Shown: positions 52,027 through 60,248 of the stretch, one piece after another
Layout: every line of letters begins with the position of its first letter
How positions within the stretch are numbered: position 1 is the first letter of the stretch
NCBI GenBank assembly: GCA_035259205.1
Contig: DATFWO010000318.1
Location: 1-64,000 of the forward strand
DNA length: 64,000 nt
Reading direction: 5' to 3'
Source of the DNA: SG8-41 sp035259205
Lineage (GTDB): Bacteria > Pseudomonadota > Gammaproteobacteria > Burkholderiales > SG8-41
The notes under the pieces: model-generated
The model's input: only the letters and a program-made list of their open reading frames with translations
Told to the model about the DNA's origin: nothing
Database searches by the model: none
Made by a program: the position numbers and the translations under genes

Positions 52027-53970
52027 TTACCGGCGGGAAACGACATGGAAATTCGACGCGTGGACGTACTCGAACCGGCGCGCTATCTCGTAATCCATCG
52101 CGGCGAGGTACGATCGGAAGCGTTCGACGTTCGCGTTCGCCACTTCGACGAGCATCGGCGGCCGGTGTGCCGCGACTAGCCGGCGCCCTCCTTGCAGGAC
52201 CTCGATTTCCATGCCCTCGGCATCGATCTTCAGGAAATTGACCGGGCCTTCGACAAGTTCATCCAGCGGCCATGCCTCGACGCCTGTCGCGTCGAGGCTC
52301 GGAGTCAGGCAGGTTGCCCCGAGGTTGTCCGCCTCCTTGGACACCAGTTTGAACTGCCCGCGCCGATCCGCCGCCGCGACACGACGGATGGTCACGGCGG
52401 CGCCGTCCAGCCCATTCGCCCGGAGATTCGCCTCGAGCAGCGCGACCGCCGCCGGGTTGGGCTCTACGAGCAGCATCGATGACGGGCTGGTGAAGAGCCC
52501 CAGGAACACCGCGTGATTCCCGACGTGGGCGCCGACCTCCACGATACGCGCGCCGGCGGGCACGTGCTCGCGCAGGTAACGCAGCTCCGCAGCCTCGAAG
52601 AACCCTCCGGCGATGAAATGGCGGTCGATCGAGTCGCGCGGGTTTCCCACGTGGAATGTAATCTCGCGTCCCTCGAACGGGAAGCTGCAAGGTGCCGTGC
52701 GCCCGCGGAACCACGCCCGGATCCGGGCTTCCGCCGCGTCGCTCCATTGTGCCCCGGACGCCGACCGCGGCCCGACCGAGTGCCTGCCCCTGCGGTTGTG
52801 AAAGAGCGGCCGGGGCAGCTTCAGGCAGCGCGCGGAGTCCCACACGCGCAGGTAGTAGTCGAAATCCTCTCCCGCATCCAGGGACTCGTCGAACAGATGG
52901 TGCGACGCAATCCCCGTGCGCACAAAGTGCCCCATCTGCAGCGTGAGCGAAGGGTGCAGGAACAGCACGTCAGAGAGGCTTGCCGAGCACCAGAGCTGGT
53001 CGGCGCGAAGGATCGCGTCGGCGGGACGATCCCGAAACGTGGAAATTGCGCCCCAGATGGCATCGTGCTCGGCGAGATACGGAGCAACGACCGCGAACGC
53101 GTCCGCGCTCATCGTGTCGTCCGCATCGAGAAAGAACACGTAGTCGAAGCCCTCGGCCGCCGCCTGCCGCGTGCCCTCGTTGCGAGCCCGCGAACGGCCC
53201 AGCGCGCCTTGTCGGTCGTCGATGCGAAGATGGCGCACCTCGGCAAAACGCCCTGGGTCGGCAACGAACGCGCACTCTACCGACCGCGCACATTCATCCG
53301 CCAAATCCACGTGGCCGGGACCCACGGGCGTGATCACGGCGCACCGCAGGTCGCGCGCCGCTGCGTCGAGACGGGCCGTCACACACGGGTCCGGCGCCCG
53401 CCCCAGGCGCCGCAGCGCCTCCCGGCGGTTGTAGGCCGCCTCGACAAAGGACGGTGCTTGAGCGAGGGCCGCGTCGAACTCGGCGAGTGCCGCTGCGACT
53501 TCCCCGCGCTCAAGCAGTGCGCCACCGAGGGCGTTATGTGCGGCAGGCAGTACCGGGTTCAAGCGCAGTGCGCGGCGCCAGCACTCCCCGGCCATTTCGA
53601 ATTCACCGCACTCGCGCAGAGATGCGCCCAAAGCCGCGAGCATCTGGGCATCCGCACTCGGCAATCGTAATGCCGCTACCAACGCGGCGCGCGCCTCGGA
53701 CAGTTTGCCGGTCTTGAGCAGGACCGAGCCCTGGAAAAAGCGGACCACCGCGCTCTCCCCGCCCAGGCGCAGAGCGTCGCCGGCGAGGCGCGCCGCGACC
53801 GCATAGTTGCCCACCTGATCGGCGATGACGGCGAGCATGTACGTCGCGCCGGCATGGCGGGGATTCCATTCGATGGCCTTGCGATACAGGGTCTCGGCCT
53901 CGCGCAGCCGGCCTGCCTGGTGCGCCCGCAGCGCGCGTTGATACGGCGAATCGGCCGGACGTCTTGTCAT
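52027..53970 (-). CDS. Three-domain fusion: TPR - GT2-like - FkbM methyltransferase
   Basis: 647 residues. TPR units fill residues 1-190 (LREAETLYRKAIEWNPRHAG, FEMAGECWRRALRLNPVLPA). Next is a GT2-type region with CAVITPVGPGHVDLADECAR, GFDYVFFLDADDTMSADAFA and ESLDAGEDFDYYLRVW. The C-terminus is an FkbM SAM-methyltransferase: GARIVEVGAHVGNHAVFLGL, LLVEPNPAAVALLEANLRAN, FLKIDAEGMEIEVLQGG. It probably transfers and methylates a sugar on an envelope glycan or protein. Divergent from the next TPR/glycosyltransferase gene. Confidence 0.88.
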   Translation of the reverse strand: MTRRPADSPYQRALRAHQAGRLREAETLYRKAIEWNPRHAGATYMLAVIADQVGNYAVAARLAGDALRLGGESAVVRFFQGSVLLKTGKLSEARAALVAALRLPSADAQMLAALGASLRECGEFEMAGECWRRALRLNPVLPAAHNALGGALLERGEVAAALAEFDAALAQAPSFVEAAYNRREALRRLGRAPDPCVTARLDAAARDLRCAVITPVGPGHVDLADECARSVECAFVADPGRFAEVRHLRIDDRQGALGRSRARNEGTRQAAAEGFDYVFFLDADDTMSADAFAVVAPYLAEHDAIWGAISTFRDRPADAILRADQLWCSASLSDVLFLHPSLTLQMGHFVRTGIASHHLFDESLDAGEDFDYYLRVWDSARCLKLPRPLFHNRRGRHSVGPRSASGAQWSDAAEARIRAWFRGRTAPCSFPFEGREITFHVGNPRDSIDRHFIAGGFFEAAELRYLREHVPAGARIVEVGAHVGNHAVFLGLFTSPSSMLLVEPNPAAVALLEANLRANGLDGAAVTIRRVAAADRRGQFKLVSKEADNLGATCLTPSLDATGVEAWPLDELVEGPVNFLKIDAEGMEIEVLQGGRRLVAAHRPPMLVEVANANVERFRSYLAAMDYEIARRFEYVHASNFHVVSRR

Positions 53971-54058
53971 GGCAGAACTTGATTTAAAACGCGAATCGCA
54001 CCAGCGAGCGGGCCGTTATTGTATAGGGGAGTCAGGGGTTTCAGGGTGTGGCCGACTT

Positions 54059-55630
54059 ATGGCAGAGTTACGCGATAACCACGCCAACGGCCGATCGGCG
54101 AGGGAGCAGCGTGTGAGCAGACCGGTAGCCGGCGCGGGAATGCGGCATCAAGTCGCCCGGTTCCTCGAACGGGCCCAGGCACAATTTCAGGCGGCGGCCT
54201 ACCGGGAGGCCGGCGATATCGCCCAGCGGGTCCTGGCACTCGACGCGAACAACGCGGAGGCCTATCACCTGCTCGGGGCGATCGCGCACCGGGAAGAGCG
54301 GTTTGCCGAGGCGGAGGCCCTGCTCGACAAGGCCATCAGTCTCAACCGCCGCTCTCCGTACTTCCGGCATAGCTTGGGAAACGTCTATCGCGCGCAGGGA
54401 AAGTTCGAAGCGGCGGAGGCTGCGTACCGCCAGGCGCTGAAGCTCGATCCCGGGCTGTCGGCCGCGTACCTCGGCCTGGCCACGGCATTGCGAACGCTCG
54501 GCCGGTCGCGTGATGCGGTCGTGTACCTGGAGCGGTATCTGCAGCGTGAACCGAACGATGCAGAGGCCTACAACGAACTGGGGCTGAACTACCTGGAGCT
54601 GGGAAGGCTTGATCTGGCTGTCGAGCAGTTGCGGGCGGCATTGAGACTCAACCCCGCTCACAAGGCCGCCCGGGACAATATCGCGCTGGTCCTCCTCCTC
54701 GCCGAAAACTTCCGGGAGGGGTGGCCCGCTTGGCTGCGCAGCCTGACGGAACTTCCTTTTCCGCATCCGTCTACCGCGACTGCGCCGTTCGAAGGCAGGC
54801 GCGTCCTCATCCATGGCAGCATGGGTGTGGGCGACGAAATCATGTACGCTTCCTGCCTTCCCGCGCTCACTCCGCATGCCGAGGAAGTCACGCTGCATTG
54901 CGACCGCAGGCTGGCGCCCCTCTTCGAGCGCTCTTTCCCGTCCGTGCGCACGGTTGGCGTGGATAGGCAAGGTCATACGCAGCACGTTATCGGCATTCTG
55001 GCGCCGGATGAAATCCACATCGCGGGTTCTTTCCTGCCTGCTTACTTCCCGCCGAACATCGAACGCTTCGCGCGGCGCAGATCTTTCCTCGTGGCCGACC
55101 CGGCGCAGGTCGCCGAGTGGCGCAAACGGTTTGACGGACTCGGTACGGGACTCAGGATCGGCCTGTCGTGGCGGGGCGGCGCCGATCCCGTCAATCGCCG
55201 TCAGCGGTCCATTCCGCTTGCGGCATGGGGCTCCATTCTTGCCGTTCGGGGCGTTCACTTCGTCAACCTCCAGTATGGGGATGTGGACGGGGAGATCGAG
55301 GAGGCGCGGCTCGCGGTGCCGATTAACCGCTGGCGCGATGCGAACCCGCTCGCCGATCTCGACTTCTTCGCCGCCCAGATCGCGGCGCTGGACCTCGTCA
55401 TCTCGGTGGACAACACGACCGTCCACATGGCCGGCGCGCTCGGGATAGCCACGTGGGCACTGCTGCCGAAAGTGCCGGATTGGCGGTGGACGATGGCGGG
55501 GACGACGACCCACTGGTACCCGTCCGTGCGCCTCTTGCGTCAGCAGGAAGCGGGCCGGTGGGAAGGCGTGATGCAGGAAGTGGCAACGAGACTCGAAAGT
55601 TGTGTCGCTGCAGGGCTCGTCGATACCTAG
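54059..55630 (+). CDS. TPR - ADP-heptose/GT9-like glycosyltransferase-like protein
   Basis: 523 residues from ATG 54059. An upstream ATG at 53969 would overlap the divergent gene's start codon, and ATG 54140 is also possible. TPR units (~40-230: AEAYHLLGAIAHREERFAEA, AEAAYRQALKLDPGLSAAYL) precede a GT-B domain with RRVLIHGSMGVGDEIMYASC, VTLHCDRRLAPLFERSFPSV, LRIGLSWRGGADPVNRRQRS and the sugar-nucleotide segment LDLVISVDNTTVHMAGALGI. This is the heptosyltransferase-like pattern. The target may be the exopolysaccharide or a protein. Confidence 0.85.
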   Translation: MAELRDNHANGRSAREQRVSRPVAGAGMRHQVARFLERAQAQFQAAAYREAGDIAQRVLALDANNAEAYHLLGAIAHREERFAEAEALLDKAISLNRRSPYFRHSLGNVYRAQGKFEAAEAAYRQALKLDPGLSAAYLGLATALRTLGRSRDAVVYLERYLQREPNDAEAYNELGLNYLELGRLDLAVEQLRAALRLNPAHKAARDNIALVLLLAENFREGWPAWLRSLTELPFPHPSTATAPFEGRRVLIHGSMGVGDEIMYASCLPALTPHAEEVTLHCDRRLAPLFERSFPSVRTVGVDRQGHTQHVIGILAPDEIHIAGSFLPAYFPPNIERFARRRSFLVADPAQVAEWRKRFDGLGTGLRIGLSWRGGADPVNRRQRSIPLAAWGSILAVRGVHFVNLQYGDVDGEIEEARLAVPINRWRDANPLADLDFFAAQIAALDLVISVDNTTVHMAGALGIATWALLPKVPDWRWTMAGTTTHWYPSVRLLRQQEAGRWEGVMQEVATRLESCVAAGLVDT

Positions 55631-55845
55631 TCCGGTAACGAAATCGCTTCGTTGGCGGTATTCGTCGGTAGATTGTCGCTTAATTGCGGATGTTTGCTGA
55701 TTGAGGAAGCGGTATAGCTTAGGCTAGCACCGCGGCGCGCGACGGTGGTATAACTGGCCGGTCCTGGAGTTCACGAAATGCGCCATCTGCTCCTCGATCG
55801 TCGGCAGGCACGCGGCTCGGGGCGGCGGTCGGCGACTCGATAAAC

Positions 55846-57075
55846 ATGCGATCGCTCTTGCTCGATTTCTCGCTGGCGTTGCGTAATGTCCTGCGCCACC
55901 GGCGCCGCAGTGCCGTGGCGATCGGCGCCGTCGCGTTCGGCATCATGGCGCTCCTGATCGCAGGCGGTTTCATCGAGTGGATCTTCCAGGATCTTCGCGA
56001 GTCCACGATCCAGTCGCAACTGGGCCATTTGCAGATCGCCAGGCCGGGGTATCACGACGCCGGCAAGGCCGATCCCTACGCGTATCTGTTGCCCGATGAG
56101 ATCCCGCAGTTCGAGACGCCGAACGAGTCGCGGCGCATCAAGACTGTGGCCCCACGCTTGTCCTTCAGCGGGCTTGCCAGCCACGGCGACGCGAGCGTTT
56201 CGTTCATCGGCGACGGCGTCAGTCCGCGGGATGAAGCCCTGTTCGGCCGGGGCGTGCTGATCACCGCGGGCAGGAATCTTGCGCCGGACGAGCCGCTCAC
56301 CGTGATCATGGGGGAGGGACTCGCGCGCAACCTCGGAGTGAAGATCGGCGACAAGGTCGTGCTCCTCGTCAATACCGCGACCGGGGGCACCAACGGGGTC
56401 GAGCTGACCGTGACCGGCCTGTTTGCTACGGTCAGCAAGGCCTACGACGATGCGGCGCTGCGCATGCCCATCGCGACGGCGCGCACGCTGCTGCGCACGA
56501 AGGGCTCGCACGTCTGGGTCGTGCTGCTGAACGAAACCGCCGCTACCGACGGCATGCTCGCGCGGCTGAGCGCCGCGCTGCCGAAGGACCAGTTCGAGGT
56601 TGTGCCGTGGCACCAGCTCGCGGACTTCTACAACAAGATGAAACGGCTTTTCACCCAGCAGGTCCACGGCGTGCGCCTGATCATCGCGCTGATCATCCTG
56701 CTCAGCATCTCGAACACCATGACGATGAGCGTGCTCGAGCGGATCAGCGAGATCGGGACGTCCATGGCGCTCGGGAGCAAGCGCGTCGGCGTCCTGCGCC
56801 AGTTCGTCGGCGAAGGCGTGCTGCTCGGCTGTTTCGGCGGGTTGCTGGGCTTGCTGGTGGGCACCGCGCTGGCCGCCACGATCTCGGCCATCGGCATTCC
56901 GATGCCGCCGCCGCCCGGCCTGTCGTACGGCTTGACCGGCCAGATCATCGTGACCTGGCAAATTGCGCTCGAGGCGCTGCTCCTCGCGATCGCCACGACG
57001 CTCGTCGGCAGCATGTACCCGGCCTGGACCGCGTCGCGCAAGCAGATCGTGGACGCGCTGCGTCACAGCCGCTGA
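55846..57075 (+). CDS. ABC transporter permease of the MacB/FtsX/LolC type (first)
   Basis: 409 residues. An N-terminal helix (AVAIGAVAFGIMALLIAGGF), a periplasmic MacB-like domain (MGEGLARNLGVKIGDKVVLL, VTGLFATVSKAYDDAALRM) and three C-terminal helices including RLIIALIILLSISNTMTMSV and LLGCFGGLLGLLVGTALAAT. With the second permease it forms an FtsX-type pair, and probably works with the ATPase at 45236-46009 and the LolA-like protein. The cargo is unknown, probably hydrophobic. Confidence 0.88.
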   Translation: MRSLLLDFSLALRNVLRHRRRSAVAIGAVAFGIMALLIAGGFIEWIFQDLRESTIQSQLGHLQIARPGYHDAGKADPYAYLLPDEIPQFETPNESRRIKTVAPRLSFSGLASHGDASVSFIGDGVSPRDEALFGRGVLITAGRNLAPDEPLTVIMGEGLARNLGVKIGDKVVLLVNTATGGTNGVELTVTGLFATVSKAYDDAALRMPIATARTLLRTKGSHVWVVLLNETAATDGMLARLSAALPKDQFEVVPWHQLADFYNKMKRLFTQQVHGVRLIIALIILLSISNTMTMSVLERISEIGTSMALGSKRVGVLRQFVGEGVLLGCFGGLLGLLVGTALAATISAIGIPMPPPPGLSYGLTGQIIVTWQIALEALLLAIATTLVGSMYPAWTASRKQIVDALRHSR

Positions 57076-57088
57076 TCCCGGCATCGCC

Positions 57089-58300
57089 ATGATTTCCCTC
57101 GCGCTGCGCAATGTCCTTCGCCAGAAGGCGCATACCGCGATGACGCTGACGGCGATCAGCTTCGGCGTGATCGGCCTCGTGCTCGCGGGCGGATGGGTGA
57201 ACGACATCTTCGTGCAGCTCGGCGAGGTGCTCATCCACTCGCAATCCGGGCACCTGCAGGTCTACCGGAGCGGCTTCTACGCATCCGGCGCGCGCAGTCC
57301 CGAGAAATACCTGATCGCCGACCCGGAGCCGGTCAAGCAGCGCATCGCGGGCATCGCGGGCGTCCAGAGCGTGATGGCGCGGCTTAACTTCTCGGGTCTC
57401 ATCAACACCGGGCGCAGCGACCTGCCGATCATCGGCGAAGGGGTGGAGCCCGGCAAGGAAGCCGAGCTCGGCGCCTCGCTTAGAATTACCGCGGGACGCC
57501 AGCTCGCGGACAAGGACGCGTTCGGCATCTTGATCGGCTCCGGCGTCGCGCACGCGCTCAAGCTCAAGCCCGGAGACCGGGTAACGCTGCTTGCCAACAC
57601 GCCCGAGGGCGCGCTGAACAGCCTGGACCCGGAGGTGATCGGCGTATTCCAGAGCTTCTCCAACGATTACGACGCCCGCGCGGTGAAGATTCCGCTCGCC
57701 GCGGCCCAAGAGCTGCTCGGAACCCGGGGCGCCAATGCGCTCGTCGTCACCCTCGGGAAAACGGCGGACACGGATCGCGTCGCGACGTCGTTGAAGAAGC
57801 AGCTGGGTAAGGAGGGCATGGAGATCAAGACCTGGATCGAGCTAAACGATTTCTACGAAAAAACCGTCCAGCTCTACAAGCGCCAGTTCGGCTTCCTGCA
57901 GCTCATCATACTCATCATGGTGCTGCTGAGCGTGACCAACAGCGTGAACATGAGCGTTTTCGAGCGCGTGGGCGAGTTCGGCACCATGATGGCGCTCGGC
58001 AACCGCAGCGGCGAGGTGTTTCGGCTGATCGTGACCGAAGCCGTCGTGCTCGGGCTCGTCGGGGGCATATTGGGTGTGCTGCTCGGCGTGGCACTGGCGC
58101 TCGCCATTTCGGCTGTCGGCATTCCGATGCCGCCGCCGCCGAACGCGAACATGGGCTATACAGCCCACATCCAGGTGATTCCCCGGTCGCTCGTGGTGGC
58201 CTTCTTCATCGGCTTCAGCGCGACGGTCCTGGCAGTGCTGATGCCCGCCAGACGCGTGACGCGTATAGAGGTGGTCGAGGCGCTGCGGCAAAATATCTAG
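57089..58300 (+). CDS. ABC transporter permease of the MacB/FtsX/LolC type (second)
   Basis: 403 residues from ATG 57089, 13 bp after the first permease stop, so the two are co-translated. Same layout: AMTLTAISFGVIGLVLAGGW at the N-terminus, a periplasmic region (GEGVEPGKEAELGASLRITA, GVAHALKLKPGDRVTLLAN) and the C-terminal helices LQLIILIMVLLSVTNSVNMS and GLVGGILGVLLGVALALAIS. The shared IPMPPPP segment in both permeases indicates a duplication. Converges with the outer-membrane gene, 16 bp apart. Confidence 0.88.
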   Translation: MISLALRNVLRQKAHTAMTLTAISFGVIGLVLAGGWVNDIFVQLGEVLIHSQSGHLQVYRSGFYASGARSPEKYLIADPEPVKQRIAGIAGVQSVMARLNFSGLINTGRSDLPIIGEGVEPGKEAELGASLRITAGRQLADKDAFGILIGSGVAHALKLKPGDRVTLLANTPEGALNSLDPEVIGVFQSFSNDYDARAVKIPLAAAQELLGTRGANALVVTLGKTADTDRVATSLKKQLGKEGMEIKTWIELNDFYEKTVQLYKRQFGFLQLIILIMVLLSVTNSVNMSVFERVGEFGTMMALGNRSGEVFRLIVTEAVVLGLVGGILGVLLGVALALAISAVGIPMPPPPNANMGYTAHIQVIPRSLVVAFFIGFSATVLAVLMPARRVTRIEVVEALRQNI

Positions 58301-58316
58301 CGCGCTGCGGAGCCGA

Positions 58317-59906
58317 TCAGAACGAGTAGCGCAGCTCGGCGTAGACCCGGTCGTTGTTGTCGTAGCGGCCGAATAGCCCTATCGGCGGACCACCGAAAAT
58401 GTCGGCCCCCGCCGACAGGCGCCAGTTCTTTTCGAACGTCCAGGTGACTTTCGGCCGGACCAGCCAGTCGCTGCGATTGAGGCTGTGGGCGAGCAGCAGC
58501 CGCCCTTCCACATTGTTGGCAAGCTTGACGGCGTCGAAGAGCACGCTCAGGCCGGTCTCGTACTTGTCGAGCAAGGTGTCGGCGTCGTGATCGAGGAAGG
58601 CGCGCTGGAAGACCTGCAAGTTGAGCCGCGCGTCCTTCGGCAGGGCGAAATCGAGCCCGATCGCCCAGTCGATAGTGTCCTGCTCGACGAGGCCATTGGG
58701 CTGGGTGAGACGAGTCACGTTGAACTGGCGGCCGTTGGTGTAGACCGCCTCGGCTTTGAACACGAAGCTCTGGAGATCCTTGGAAACGGTGCCGCCGAAC
58801 TGGTTGATCTTGTCGTGCCGCGCCTGATAGAGGAACACCGGCGCTCCCGGCGCGACGCCGGGTACCAGCGGCAATCCCGGCGCCGGCGCAGCCAGGACTT
58901 GCCGGTAAAAGGTGGGAGTGATGTCGAGGCTGTGGTAGTAGAAAGCCGACATGTCCCAGCCGCTCTTCAGCGCGGACAGGCGCGCGCCGTAATTCGTATT
59001 CGAAAGGCCGCGGGCAGGCGTATCCTCGCCGAGGAATTGGCTGCCGCCCGGCCCCGGGATCGGATACGGATAGAAATCCGCCCCCGCCGCTCCCTTGACC
59101 CCGTTAATGCCGGGCTTGCCGATATTGTCGAAGGTCGGGACCGGAATCCACAGGAGCTCGGCCTTCATGTCCTTGCCGAAATATTCCGCGCGCGCGGCCC
59201 ATTGCGGGGTGCGCAGTACCTGGAGCTCGGGTTCGGGCAGGATGAATTCCCGCATATCCCGCGCCGACACGACGTCGGCTATGAACACTCCGACCATCTC
59301 GCCCCACACCACGTGCTGCCGGCCGAGGCGGATTTCCCAGTTGCCGCGGGTCGAAATGTCGAGGTAGTTTTCGCGCAAGGTGAACTCGTAGCGCTGATCG
59401 CGGCGCACGTCAGGCGCGTAGAAGTCCAGCAGATCGTAGGCGGCGTCATAGTCCGCCCGGCCGCCGATCTTCCACTTCACGTTTTCGCTGAACTGTCCCT
59501 GGCGGGTCACATCGGCCCGCAACCGCAACTTGGACCAATGCTCCGGATCGCGATAGGCGCGCGCTACTTCGCCCTGGATGAAGCCTCTCCAAGCGGACCC
59601 GGGCTGCGGTTTGCCCGCTGGAGGGGGGGCATCGTCGCCGAACAGGGAATCGCGCGTCGTCGGCTGCGGTTTTTGCGCCGGAGGCGCATCGTCCTCGAAC
59701 AGGGAGTCGCGCGTCCCCGGCTTGGCGGCTTGGGCGATGACCTTGGGAGTCGTGGAATCAGCGGAGCGCGCTTCCTCGACAGGCGGCGGGAAAGCTTCCG
59801 CGAACGAGCCCGCTGCGGTGAACGCCATTGCACAGGCAGCCAGAGCAGGGAGGCCGGCACATCGCCGCGCCACAGCGCTCTCTCGATCGGCCCGTGTTCG
59901 CCTCAT
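58317..59906 (-). CDS. Predicted outer-membrane beta-barrel (DUF1302-like) with a repeated DxLFxDDAPP linear motif
   Basis: 529 residues from ATG 59906, with GGAAA in front. A signal peptide (ALAACAMAFTAAGSFAEAF) is followed by a Pro-rich linker in which TRDSLFxDDAPPxxKPQP occurs twice in tandem (roughly residues 64-102). The rest is amphipathic beta-strand rich (YEFTLRENYLDISTRGNWEI, RLGRQHVVWGEMVGVFIADV, LRYSF at the end), typical of DUF1302-type barrels. It probably completes an export path with the two permeases and the LolA-like protein. The upstream TTG at 59927 adds seven residues. Confidence 0.8.
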   Translation of the reverse strand: MRRTRADRESAVARRCAGLPALAACAMAFTAAGSFAEAFPPPVEEARSADSTTPKVIAQAAKPGTRDSLFEDDAPPAQKPQPTTRDSLFGDDAPPPAGKPQPGSAWRGFIQGEVARAYRDPEHWSKLRLRADVTRQGQFSENVKWKIGGRADYDAAYDLLDFYAPDVRRDQRYEFTLRENYLDISTRGNWEIRLGRQHVVWGEMVGVFIADVVSARDMREFILPEPELQVLRTPQWAARAEYFGKDMKAELLWIPVPTFDNIGKPGINGVKGAAGADFYPYPIPGPGGSQFLGEDTPARGLSNTNYGARLSALKSGWDMSAFYYHSLDITPTFYRQVLAAPAPGLPLVPGVAPGAPVFLYQARHDKINQFGGTVSKDLQSFVFKAEAVYTNGRQFNVTRLTQPNGLVEQDTIDWAIGLDFALPKDARLNLQVFQRAFLDHDADTLLDKYETGLSVLFDAVKLANNVEGRLLLAHSLNRSDWLVRPKVTWTFEKNWRLSAGADIFGGPPIGLFGRYDNNDRVYAELRYSF

Positions 59907-60248
59907 CCGAAATTTTCCATTCCGCAAGCCGCTAAAGCTCGTTATCAGCCGGTCGAGCTAATGCGATGATTTAACACAAAGTTGTTGAAAAGCCCAGCGT
60001 TTCTTGATGAATTCGGAGGTCTGTGCCAGGGCTGTTGTCTTTTTGCAACCCGAAGCTCCCATCGGGCTCCCGAGGGAAGGACGGCGGACGCCGCCTGGTC
60101 GATGGGAAGCGGAGGGACATCGTGGCGGCATATGACGGATAGAATCGCCTTCGTTGCGGCGACTTCCGACGATGCGTTGTAACATTAGCCGCTTACAGGG
60201 GATTTCCATACAAGATCGATATCCTGGCGGTCGTCACGGCCGGACTGA
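59907..60248. other. 342-bp intergenic region
   Basis: Between the barrel gene and the coiled-coil/AsmA gene, both of which should have promoters here. No 18-bp element or -24/-12 pair was found; the ribosome site of the next gene is weak. Nothing else recognised. Confidence 0.3.
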
